DNA of 64,000 bases from Serratia entomophila (GTDB lineage Bacteria > Pseudomonadota > Gammaproteobacteria > Enterobacterales > Enterobacteriaceae): assembly GCF_021462285.1 (NCBI RefSeq), contig NZ_CP082787.1, positions 4,712,001 to 4,776,000 of the forward strand, given 5' to 3'. A model generated the notes under the pieces. The model saw only the letters and a program-made list of their open reading frames with translations, was not told the origin of the DNA and made no database searches. A program made the translations under genes and the position numbers. The stretch's first letter is position 1, and each line of letters opens with the position of its first letter. Shown here one piece after another: positions 31,968 through 39,856 of this stretch.

Positions 31968-33737
31968 TTAATGAGTTTGAGTTTTTACGAAGTCGCCTTC
32001 GTTTTTTACCGGCGCATTGACCGCCGCTGCGGCTTGCTGCTGTTTTTGCGCATTAGCCAGCGCCGTCAGCACCTGCTGAGTCGGACCAAACGCATTCACC
32101 ACGCCGTTGGTCAGCAGCAACAGCTTGTTGGTCATCGACAGCAGGTTGGTGCGGTGGGTGATCAGGATCACCGTTTTGTTGCGCTGCTGCAGGAACTGGA
32201 TCGCCTGGTTGAGCGCCCTCTCGCCGGCATCGTCGAGGTTGGAGTTGGGCTCATCCAACACCACCAGAGCAGGATCGCCGTACAGCGCCCGCGCCAGGCC
32301 AATGCGCTGTTTCTGCCCGCCGGACAACCCGGCGCCGCCGTTGCCGATCAGCGAGTCGTAGCCCTGCGGAAAACGCAGGATCAGCTCATGCACCCCGGCC
32401 AGCTTGGCCGCCTCGATCACTTTTTCCGCGTCGATGTCGTTGAAACGCGCAATGTTCTCGGCGATGCTGCCGGCAAACAGCTCAATGTCCTGCGGCAGGT
32501 AGCCGATGTGCGGCCCCAGCTCGTCCTTGTTCCACTGGTAAATGTCCGCCGTATCCAGGCGCACGATGCCTTCCGATACCGGCCAGATGCCGACCAGCAG
32601 GCGCGCCAGCGTGGATTTCCCCGAGGCGCTCGGCCCGATGATGCCCAGCACGTCGCCCGGCTGTACGGCAAAGCTGACGTTATGCAACACCGCCTCCCCC
32701 TTCGAGCCCGGCGGCGTGGCGGTAATGCCTTCAACCGACAGCGCGCCGGCCGGACGCGGCAGAGACATGCCGGTGCCGCGTTCAGGGTGCTGTTCCAGCA
32801 GCTTGACCAGCCGGTTGTACGACAGCTTGGCCGCGCTCCAGCTTTTCCAGACGTTGATCACCTGTTCGATCGGCGCCAGGGTGCGCCCCATCAGGATCGA
32901 ACCGGCGATCATCATGCCGGGGGTGATGTGGCCGTCGATGGCCAACCAGCCGCCCAGCCCCAGCACCAGAGACTGCAGGGAAAGGCGCACGAACTTGGTG
33001 ATCGAGGTGACGGTCGCGGCGCGCTCGCTGGCGACCCGCTGGCTGTTCAGGAAACGGCTGTGCAGTGAAAACCAGCGGCGTTTCAGGTTCGGCAGCATGC
33101 CCAACGCTTCGATCACTTCGGCATTGCGCAGGTTGGCGCTGGCCAGCCCGCCGGACATGATCGACAGCTTGCTGGCTTCGCCCAGTGGTTTTTTGGAAAC
33201 CATCTCATTGGCGACAGCCAGGGCTATCAAGATCAAAGAACCCACCAGGGCGAACAACCCAAGCCAGGGGTTGAACAAAAAGATCACCAGCAGATAAATC
33301 GGGAACCAGGGCGCGTCAAAAAACGCGAACAGCGCATTGCCGGTCAGGAACTGGCGCACCGTAGTGAGATCGCCCAGCATTTGCCCGGCGTCTGACGAGC
33401 CGTTTTTTAAATTGGCCTCAAAGGCTGCGGTATAGACGCGCGTGTTCAGCCGCATGTCCAGTTGGCTGCCGATGCGGATCACTACCATGCTGCGCACATA
33501 TTCCAGCAGCGACATCATGGCGTACATCGCCAACATGATGAGGGTCAGCATCAGGAGCGTTATCTCGTTCCGGGAAGGCAGCACCCGGTCATAGACTTGC
33601 AGCATATAGACAGAAGGGACCAGCATTAATAAGTTGATGAATGCGGTAAATATGCCGACGGTCCAGAAGACTTTACTGCGAGTTCGTATAACATCTGAAA
33701 TTTCATTACTGCCGATATATTGACGCGCCAAACTCAT
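31968..33737 (-). CDS. lipB: LipB, ABC exporter of type I secretion
   Basis: This 589-residue inner-membrane ABC exporter lacks the C39-like peptidase domain and is of the PrtD/HasD type. A six-helix membrane domain precedes a nucleotide-binding domain with Walker A GIIGPSASGKST, signature LSGGQKQRIGLARAL and Walker B LVVLDEPNSNLDD. I start at MSLARQYIGSNEI (33737), close to the published LipB length; ATGs at 33752 and 33746 are in frame. The S. marcescens Lip exporter handles lipase LipA, proteases and SlaA (known). Here slaA lies directly upstream. Confidence 0.94.
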   Translation of the reverse strand: MSLARQYIGSNEISDVIRTRSKVFWTVGIFTAFINLLMLVPSVYMLQVYDRVLPSRNEITLLMLTLIMLAMYAMMSLLEYVRSMVVIRIGSQLDMRLNTRVYTAAFEANLKNGSSDAGQMLGDLTTVRQFLTGNALFAFFDAPWFPIYLLVIFLFNPWLGLFALVGSLILIALAVANEMVSKKPLGEASKLSIMSGGLASANLRNAEVIEALGMLPNLKRRWFSLHSRFLNSQRVASERAATVTSITKFVRLSLQSLVLGLGGWLAIDGHITPGMMIAGSILMGRTLAPIEQVINVWKSWSAAKLSYNRLVKLLEQHPERGTGMSLPRPAGALSVEGITATPPGSKGEAVLHNVSFAVQPGDVLGIIGPSASGKSTLARLLVGIWPVSEGIVRLDTADIYQWNKDELGPHIGYLPQDIELFAGSIAENIARFNDIDAEKVIEAAKLAGVHELILRFPQGYDSLIGNGGAGLSGGQKQRIGLARALYGDPALVVLDEPNSNLDDAGERALNQAIQFLQQRNKTVILITHRTNLLSMTNKLLLLTNGVVNAFGPTQQVLTALANAQKQQQAAAAVNAPVKNEGDFVKTQTH

Positions 33738-33812
33738 ATGCGACATTCTCATTTGCGTTTATGTGACCAGGAGTCAACACAACGCTGAATCCATATAAAT
33801 AAAAATGATTTG

Positions 33813-33840
33813 ATAAAAGGTAAGGGCCGAAACCCTTACC
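33813..33840 (-). terminator. Hairpin between slaA and lipB, likely partial terminator
   Basis: The stem GGTAAGGG/CCCTTACC (33819-33826 with 33833-33840) has a 6-base loop. On the minus strand it is followed by TTTTATC, 21 bp after the slaA stop. It could let abundant slaA mRNA end here while a fraction reads into lipBCD. Confidence 0.7.
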
Positions 33841-33861
33841 TTAAGCTGACTTATTGCTTAA

Positions 33862-36800
33862 TTAACCGTGAACCAAATCGCCAACGTTTTGTTGTACCCC
33901 GTTGGTTGTCACTTCTTGGCTATACACCAGTTTCTGCGCATCCGCATAGCTGACGCCTTTCAGGAACACGAGAGTGTCGTCTGCATCCAGTGATTTGTTG
34001 CCATTATTGTCGAATGCAACATAAGAACCACTATCGGTACCGCCGACACCAACCTTTTCCATTTTACCGTCTTCAATATTGATGACTTTTTTCAGTGAGT
34101 CGATACGTACCAGAACATTGCCCAGCACGGCCTGGCCGAACGCCAGGAAAATATCCTTCAGCGCATTGGTGCCGGTAAAGCCATAAGCTTTTACCTGAGT
34201 CTGCTCTTGCCCTGCAGGCAATTGGCTGCTGATAGTGATGCCGCTTGCCTGGTCCACAATTGTGTCACCCGCGCTGAAGTCGGTAATGGTGGAGAAATCC
34301 TTGGCCGTACTCTTCGTCAGAGTAACCACGTCTTTGCCCGCGCCAGTGGTGACGAAGGTATTATTGCCGATGGTAAAGTTGTCATCATGTGCCGAACCTA
34401 TAATGTCATAGCTTTTGGCGACATCTGGCACATGGCCACCGGTGAATAACCCGCCAATCCAGCCGATAACGCTGCCGAGCCCGTTGATAACACCACCGAT
34501 GATATCGCCGGCGACGGCGATCAGCGACAGCCCTGGGATTGGCTTAAGGAAGTCCAAGAACCCGGCCCCCCCGGCAGCGCCTGAAGCACCAGGGGCATTG
34601 ATATTGGAAACAATATCGACTCCTGCAGTGTTGGCCGATGCGTCAATTTTAGTCAGGAACAAACTGTCGACGTTGTTTTCCAGCGTCAGAGCCAGGCGAT
34701 GGTCGCCGTCGATCTTGATATTGCTAATAAGGTTAGAATCACTTTCTTGGCCAACCAGTGTCATTTTATTGGTGAAGTTACCTTGACCGTTAGAATGAAT
34801 GTTGAGATCTGTCAGGGCGTCGCCGCTATAGAGGAGGCCCGCAACCGCATGGCTTTTTACCGTAATGGCACCGGCGTCCAGGTTTTTATCTCCTTTGCCG
34901 GCAAAGTTGAGATCAAACGTTCTGCTAGTGTTTTTATAGAAATCAAAAGTGACATGGCTATCCGCACCTGCATTGCCAGTAATTTCCAGCGCAGCTTTGG
35001 TACGGTTGCCATACAGCATGCCATGAACCGTGACATTATCGGCTTTCTTCGAAAGAACGTAACCATCGTTTGACAAGTCATTTTTATTGGCATCGGCGAA
35101 CATGCCACCATTAAATACGCCACGTTCGCCTTGATACGAACCGACATAACCACCGAGATCTATTTTGCTGAAATTGGTAAAATTCTTAATACTGCTGGTT
35201 GTCAGGAAGTTGGCGGACAATGTATTCACGCCCGAGCCACCTTGCGCTGAAATACCGGCGTTCAGGATATTGTTGCCGCCCGCGACCGCATTGCCATCCC
35301 ATAACAGCTGATCGTTGCCGTTGCCCAGATTGAATTTTCCTAAGCCGTTAATGAGGTTGGCATCCGCAGTTACGGTAACGGCATCATCGCCGGAGCTGGC
35401 GTTCAGGGTCACATTGCCGTTGTTCACAGTAACGGCAACACCTGAGTTGACGCCATTGTCAGACAGGTTAACGGTAGCCGCGCTACCGCCGTTGATAGTC
35501 AAGTTGGCCAGATGATCGGCAAACTTCAGATTGACGGTGGTGGCTGCGTTAGCATCCAGCAGCGCGTTGACCAGCACCGCGGTTTCCGCATTGCTCAGTA
35601 CGTGGCTGCTGCCGCTGTTCACGGTGCCGGTGGCGTTGCCGCCCGACGCAGAGGCAGACAGCGAAGCCGCAGTTTTATAGGTCAGGCTGGTGCCGATGTC
35701 ATACTCAAAAGTATGCTGTTGGGTGACGGTTGCCGCATCCGTTGCGGTGGAAGTGCGCAGATCGTTGATAATCATGGTGGCGATCAGCGCCTTGTCCGCA
35801 CCCAATTTGGCATAGTCTGCCAGTTGCTTTGCGGTGGCCGCGATGCCGTGCACAGCGGTGTAAACGTGCTGGATATAGTCGTTGCCGGTCAGTTGCGCGC
35901 CTTTTTTCTGGAACTCTGCGGACGTGATCAGTTTGGCCGTCAGCGCATTGATCTTGGTTAAATCAGGATTGCTGCCTAAATAGTTGCTCCAGTCGCTCAG
36001 ACCCTGGGCATCGACGTTGCGCTCCGGAAGGGCCAGGAAGATAGAGGCGACCTGTTCCTGGGTTGCTAGCGCGGCGATAAAGCCGGGAGCATTAGGGGTT
36101 GTTGCCGCCAGAAAATGTTGCTGGGCAGCGGTGTCTGCCGGTGCAACGCTACCGCGCAGGTCGTTGATGAGGTCAACGATCATCTGCCCTTTGCTGCCCC
36201 CGTTAGCCAGGAAGGAAGTCGCAGAAACCAGCTCGCTATCGGTAGGGGCGCGGCCATACGCTTCGGTGTACACCAGCTTCACTAAAGAGCTGTTAGACAG
36301 CGCTTTCAACGCGGCCCGATCGTCAATAAACTTTGTCGCAACCTGAACAAAGGTTTTGGAACCGGAGTTGATCTGGCTGCCGAGGTTATTCACCGTAGAG
36401 GTTACCGGATCAATGCCGACCAAATAGTACAATGCCTGGATATCCGATACGCCTTTTGCGCCGCCGGCGGCGTTATAGGATGGAAACATGATCTCGTTCA
36501 ACTGCTGGTCGTAGTTGTTTTGCGCATCTTGCATGCCTGCTTCAAAACCGCTGTAGTTAAGCAGATCGTTGACGATAGTGGTAATGGATTCTTCCAGGCT
36601 GGAATGTACCAGCAAGCTTGACAAATAATCTGCAGGAGCTGTTTTTCCGTAGGTAGAGGCGTAAATACTGCTAAGAATATCAAAGTCGCTTTTGCCGTTA
36701 TAAAGGCTCTTGCCTTCGGCAGAATTTAATAAGGAACCAACATAGTCTTCAGCCGAAAGCAGATTTTTCTCTATACGGTTACCAATAGAGTCAAATGTGG

Positions 36801-36873
36801 CTGCATTGGCTTTTTGACCAAGGACAGAGAACAACAGCGCTGCAGCTTCTTTTTGAAAGTTTAAAGATGCCAT
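33862..36873 (-). CDS. slaA: SlaA, S-layer protein secreted by the Lip system
   Basis: This 1003-residue secreted protein has no N-terminal signal peptide and no cysteine, as expected of a type I substrate. DUF4214-like repeats appear near 45-110, 195-260 and 290-380 (for example LVKLVYTEAYGRAPTDSEL and YIQHVYTAVHGIA). A Gly/Asn/Thr-rich beta region follows, then an unusual hydrophobic Gly-rich segment near 757-812 and a C-terminal region with GSAHDDNFTIGNNTFVTTGA and DFSAGDTI, related to RTX flanks. Size and position before lipBCD match S. marcescens slaA. A good AGGAAGA ribosome site precedes the ATG. Confidence 0.93.
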   Translation of the reverse strand: MASLNFQKEAAALLFSVLGQKANAATFDSIGNRIEKNLLSAEDYVGSLLNSAEGKSLYNGKSDFDILSSIYASTYGKTAPADYLSSLLVHSSLEESITTIVNDLLNYSGFEAGMQDAQNNYDQQLNEIMFPSYNAAGGAKGVSDIQALYYLVGIDPVTSTVNNLGSQINSGSKTFVQVATKFIDDRAALKALSNSSLVKLVYTEAYGRAPTDSELVSATSFLANGGSKGQMIVDLINDLRGSVAPADTAAQQHFLAATTPNAPGFIAALATQEQVASIFLALPERNVDAQGLSDWSNYLGSNPDLTKINALTAKLITSAEFQKKGAQLTGNDYIQHVYTAVHGIAATAKQLADYAKLGADKALIATMIINDLRTSTATDAATVTQQHTFEYDIGTSLTYKTAASLSASASGGNATGTVNSGSSHVLSNAETAVLVNALLDANAATTVNLKFADHLANLTINGGSAATVNLSDNGVNSGVAVTVNNGNVTLNASSGDDAVTVTADANLINGLGKFNLGNGNDQLLWDGNAVAGGNNILNAGISAQGGSGVNTLSANFLTTSSIKNFTNFSKIDLGGYVGSYQGERGVFNGGMFADANKNDLSNDGYVLSKKADNVTVHGMLYGNRTKAALEITGNAGADSHVTFDFYKNTSRTFDLNFAGKGDKNLDAGAITVKSHAVAGLLYSGDALTDLNIHSNGQGNFTNKMTLVGQESDSNLISNIKIDGDHRLALTLENNVDSLFLTKIDASANTAGVDIVSNINAPGASGAAGGAGFLDFLKPIPGLSLIAVAGDIIGGVINGLGSVIGWIGGLFTGGHVPDVAKSYDIIGSAHDDNFTIGNNTFVTTGAGKDVVTLTKSTAKDFSTITDFSAGDTIVDQASGITISSQLPAGQEQTQVKAYGFTGTNALKDIFLAFGQAVLGNVLVRIDSLKKVINIEDGKMEKVGVGGTDSGSYVAFDNNGNKSLDADDTLVFLKGVSYADAQKLVYSQEVTTNGVQQNVGDLVHG

Positions 36874-37969
36874 ATGAGATTCTTCCTATTAATGAATTAT
36901 AAGGGTGCACTTGCCGCCTGTAACAGCATTATTAGGCAGCTTTAGAGTTTGATTAAAAGTGTTTTCAGGCTTATTGAGAACAAAGGGAGGCCTGCCAGAA
37001 TATGATCTGACATTAACGGCACACTTGAGTTCTTATCGGCCAGGTAAAAGTGAATTAATCAGTCGTGCAATATACTCACCATAGAGATGGTTTTATTAAC
37101 GAAGATGTCTGCTTTCACGAAATCGATACTATCCGAAAATAAAATGGCGGTCAAAAAGCCGCATTTTTATTTAAATTACACTGTATAGTGGTTATTTGTT
37201 AGTTTTTTATTCTTAATTTACTTTTTATTTTAGTTTTTTACTCCAATTTTTATTATTTTATTAGTTTTTAATGAATTTTTGGTGATTGGTTTTTTTATTA
37301 TAATTTTTCAGTGATTAGCGCTGCGTTGAAAAAATTGCGCGATTCTTATTGTACCTTTTTCGATAAAAACCCATATAAAACAAGCTTTAATTTGATACTT
37401 TTTTAAGATCTTTCTTGTTCTTTATCTGCTTGTGTTTGTTTTTAAATGAGAAGCTTGCATTAGGTTTTTTCCCGGTAACTTTACTTTTTATGCCGCTTCA
37501 TTCGATGGTTTTTTACAAAAAACGCCCCAACTTGTTTACACTTTCAGTTTATAGTGTTGTTTTTATGCTTTCAGTTAGAATAATATTCTGTCGTGTTATT
37601 TGTTTTTGGATTAAATTTCTGGTTTGTGCCTTTTTGATAGCCGCTGACTTGCTCGTTGTTGTCATTGATTTGAATTTTCTATTTTTAGTTTTTGACTGGT
37701 TGATGTAGCCCTCTGGAAGCAAAAAATCATTGTTATCCAGCCAATTTTTAAATCGATGTCTTATAGTACCTAGGGAAATCATCATCTTCTTGACAGGTCT
37801 GGGAATTACTTCAATATAAACCATCACGATCTTGGAAAATTGGTAATCGCTTTTTTTACTTACATATATACATATAGATGGTGCTTGGATGGGCTGACGA
37901 AGCGATGGGGATATGTGAGGTCAGCGATTTTATTTTCGCTACGGTAAAAAAGGTTGGGGAGATTTGGCT
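36874..37969. other. AT-rich region upstream of slaA
   Basis: About 1.1 kb separates slaA from the small exported-protein gene. The part from 37150 to 37320 is extremely T-rich on the plus strand (long TTTTTATTA runs). This suggests curved, H-NS-bound DNA and probably the regulatory region of slaA. Overlapping open frames at 37415-37708 (+) and 37549-37824 (-) cannot both be real; neither is strongly supported. I see no clear consensus promoter for slaA. Confidence 0.45.
37549..37824 (-). CDS. Doubtful small basic protein
   Basis: This frame of about 91 residues from ATG 37824 (MVYIEVIPRPVKKMMISLGT...) has a very basic, Lys/Thr-rich C-terminal half. It has no visible ribosome site and no recognised family. 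The opposite strand carries an equally long hydrophobic frame. The high A/T content makes chance open frames likely less often because of stops, which is the only argument in favour. Confidence 0.25.
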   Translation of the reverse strand: MVYIEVIPRPVKKMMISLGTIRHRFKNWLDNNDFLLPEGYINQSKTKNRKFKSMTTTSKSAAIKKAQTRNLIQKQITRQNIILTESIKTTL

Positions 37970-38209
37970 ATGAGCAAAAAGGTTATAGTGCAAACGTTGA
38001 TTCTTTTATCTGCCGCACAAAATTTTTCATTTGCAAATACTGTCGATAAAGAAAATGGCAAGGCGGTGCCCGCAGTACTTTACCTTAAAAAAGGGATGAC
38101 TACCGATGAGGAGAAAAAAACTTGTCACCATGGTGATAAAGACCATGATTTTGGCAAAGGGAGTGAATGTAGCATTTGGGCTTATGAACCGAATGAGAAA
38201 AAATTTTAA
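37970..38209 (+). CDS. Small exported protein, unknown function
   Basis: This 79-residue product starts at ATG 37970, eight bases after GGGGAG. A signal peptide (MSKKVIVQTLILLSAAQNFSFA) leaves a mature domain of about 57 residues. It is rich in charged residues, has two cysteines (KKTCHHGDKDHD and GSECSIWAYEP) that could form a disulfide, and includes a His/Asp cluster that might bind metal. It is AT-rich like its surroundings. No family recognised; the clean start and signal peptide make it a likely real gene. Confidence 0.7.
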   Translation: MSKKVIVQTLILLSAAQNFSFANTVDKENGKAVPAVLYLKKGMTTDEEKKTCHHGDKDHDFGKGSECSIWAYEPNEKKF

Positions 38210-38467
38210 CCGGGTCAGATTTTCGTGACGTAGAGATTTTATCATTTTCTAGGTAATACGCAGACATGAGCGGGCTGGTCAGTATTTGAGGAGACGGCGG
38301 CTATCGGAGGGCGTTTCAATTTGGCCTGCCGCTAACGTAATCCCAGGCGGAGGCAAAGGCCGCCGCCGCCGCGGTTTTTTCTCGGTGTGGTTTACAAGAG
38401 GGCAGTTGAGCTTTGGTTGATCCCGGCGGGTTAATATATAGCCAACTATCCATTGGGGGAGCTTCTC
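38210..38467. other. Intergenic stretch with GC-rich terminator-like element
   Basis: Near 38350-38387 a GGCGG/CCGCC repeat runs into TTTTTT on the plus strand and may terminate the small exported-protein gene. The rest shows no gene. The minus-strand frame that spans it looks like a shadow. Confidence 0.3.
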
Positions 38468-38611
38468 ATGCGCAACGCTAAATTCTTGCTGGTTTCCTTT
38501 GTCTACCTGTGCGCCGCTACCGTGCTCTATGTGTTGGCCTACCGTGCTTTGGGGCATTACCTCAGCGGCTGTGAAAAGACCTACTCGAGCATCGGCATTG
38601 CAATGCGGTAA
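38468..38611 (+). CDS. 47-residue membrane-anchored peptide
   Basis: MRNAKFLLVSFVYLCAATVL begins a single N-terminal membrane segment, followed by a short tail, HYLSGCEKTYSSIGIAMR. A strong GGGGGAG lies at proper spacing before the ATG. It may be an intact small protein or the remnant of a larger one cut by the rearrangements just downstream. No family recognised. Confidence 0.45.
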   Translation: MRNAKFLLVSFVYLCAATVLYVLAYRALGHYLSGCEKTYSSIGIAMR

Positions 38612-38725
38612 TGCAGACGGCGGCCGCTGCGACTTTTTCACGATGATTTAGCTGCTATTTACCCGGCCTCGGCAATGATGGCCTCGCATCTCCACATTGT
38701 GTGGATCCTTCGGCGGAATGCGGCT

Positions 38726-39001
38726 ATGTCTCTGCAACAGATATCAAATGCGCCTCTTGTGGGCAACCGGTTGAAAGGTATCGGCTATAAACATTACGTA
38801 TTGCTGATCCTGCTGTTATCGGCCACGATCCGCTTTACTTCCCTGACCGACACGAAGCCTCCAGCGTGTTGACCAGCCGCTATGACCTGGCGGCGTTGTT
38901 GTACCATGCTTCTTTCGACGTTCATCCTCCGCTTTATTATTTGCTGTTGCATGGCTGGATGGTGCTGTTCGGCGACAGCATCCTGGCGATGGCGTTCGAG
39001 C
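38726..39001 (+). pseudogene. Glycosyltransferase-39-like membrane protein, 5' remnant
   Basis: The first frame (38726-38872) reads MSLQQISNAPLVGNRLKGIG with the membrane segment [14 protein letters not shown], then hits a stop. The next frame continues [20 protein letters not shown] and [20 protein letters not shown] (about 38854-38990). That second part is the conserved N-terminal loop of GT39/ArnT-type mannosyl/arabinosyl transferases, where WHDE precedes the Ala. A short internal deletion plus frameshift joins the two pieces, and the gene is then cut by IS sequence. It is non-functional. Confidence 0.6.
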
Positions 39002-39180
39002 ATTACAACGAATGGCATCCGCACAGTGCGTTAGGCTACCGTTCGCCGCGGGAAATTACGGAACGCTGGCTGACTAAATATAACAGCGAGAGGCCTCATG
39101 AATCACTGAACAACCTGACGCCAGAAGAATACCGGCTGATGGCTGAAAAACCGAAACTCTCAAAAAGTGTGTGGAACTAA
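38996..39180 (+). mobile_element. Fused 3' ends of two IS3-family transposases
   Basis: The frame first encodes [21 protein letters not shown], the C-terminal signature of IS2-type transposase. Without a break it changes to [20 protein letters not shown], then [21 protein letters not shown], the C-terminus of another IS3-group transposase. Both end in the final DDE-domain region, so two elements recombined at their ends. No complete transposase or full terminal repeats remain. Confidence 0.65.
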
Positions 39181-39192
39181 AACAGGTGTGTT

Positions 39193-39489
39193 TACATTCT
39201 CTGCTGCTATTTTTTTAGCCTGTTTCTCCGCCTTCTTTATGGCCCCGGGATCATTACCCTGTGCAAGGGCACGCCTCGCCTCGTCTCTTTTCTGACGGGC
39301 TACCGCTTAGGATATGTCGGGGTAGACACCAATGGACAACAATTTTTCACGCCCCATCACACGATACTTCATGCGTCAATAGCGGGAGCCGTTTGTGTTT
39401 ACCAACAGATATAATCCCCCGCCATCAGTGAGCTTGTAGGGTTTGTCTTGGGGTTTTGCTGTACGCACCTTTACGTCAGTCAAAGGCAT
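39193..39489 (-). pseudogene. P4-type tyrosine integrase, N-terminal remnant
   Basis: The minus strand from ATG 39489 encodes MPLTDVKVRTAKPQDKPYKL, then TDGGGLYLLVNTNGSRY, the DUF4102 arm-binding domain of P4-type integrases. Two in-frame stops follow: TGA at codon 38 (39376-39378, where Trp is usual) and TAA at codon 61 (39307-39309). It then runs RRALAQGNDPGAIKKAEKQA and is cut by IS sequence. There is no catalytic domain. Its position next to selC, the classic P4-family attachment gene, shows that an island was once integrated there. Confidence 0.85.
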
Positions 39490-39664
39490 TGCGTCTCCTT
39501 CTGGGGGTATCAATTTTTAGGGGTACTTTTTAACCCCCAAAAACACCCCTTAATGGGGGTAGATTTGAGTAGACACAGGTTGACATCAGAAGAGATAAAT
39601 TTCAATTTAACCATTTGTTTTTAATGAAATATATAGACTTGAGTTGACATGAAAAGATGCGTTT

Positions 39665-39759
39665 TGGCGGAAGATCACAGGAGTCGAACCTGCCCAGGAC
39701 CGCTGGCGGCCCCAACCGGATTTGAAGTCCGGCCGCCCCACCGGGGACGAGGATCTTCC
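39665..39759 (-). tRNA. selC: tRNA-Sec (anticodon TCA)
   Basis: This is a 95-nt tRNA with the long acceptor arm GGAAGATC/GATCTTCC, a long variable arm (GGGGCCGCCAGCGGTCCTGG region), anticodon loop ACTTCAAAT with TCA at 39723-39725, T-arm GGTTCGACTCC and an encoded GCCA end. It agrees with E. coli selC except for scattered compensating changes. It reads UGA in fdoG and is charged by the SelA pathway. Confidence 0.97.
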
Positions 39760-39827
39760 TTAGAGGAGAGAAGAAGCAAGGCGCTGATTATAGCGCAGTT
39801 TGTCCCTGACGCTAAGCGGGAAATAGC

Positions 39828-39850
39828 GGCCGCCGACGGCGCCGGCGGCC
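39828..39850. repeat. GC-rich hairpin after the esterase-like gene
   Basis: GGCCGCCG and CGGCGGCC are separated by 7 bases, starting 7 bp after the stop on the minus strand. No U-run follows; it could be a weak terminator before selC. Confidence 0.45.
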
Positions 39851-39856
39851 GGTGGT

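Noticed and set aside
37415..37708. A hydrophobic plus-strand frame in the AT-rich region
   Set aside because: A T-rich sequence automatically gives Phe/Leu/Val-rich frames; no ribosome site is visible and it overlaps another frame.
38279..38641. A 120-codon minus-strand frame
   Set aside because: Covers a GC-rich terminator-like element and is antisense to the better supported 47-residue frame with a strong ribosome site.
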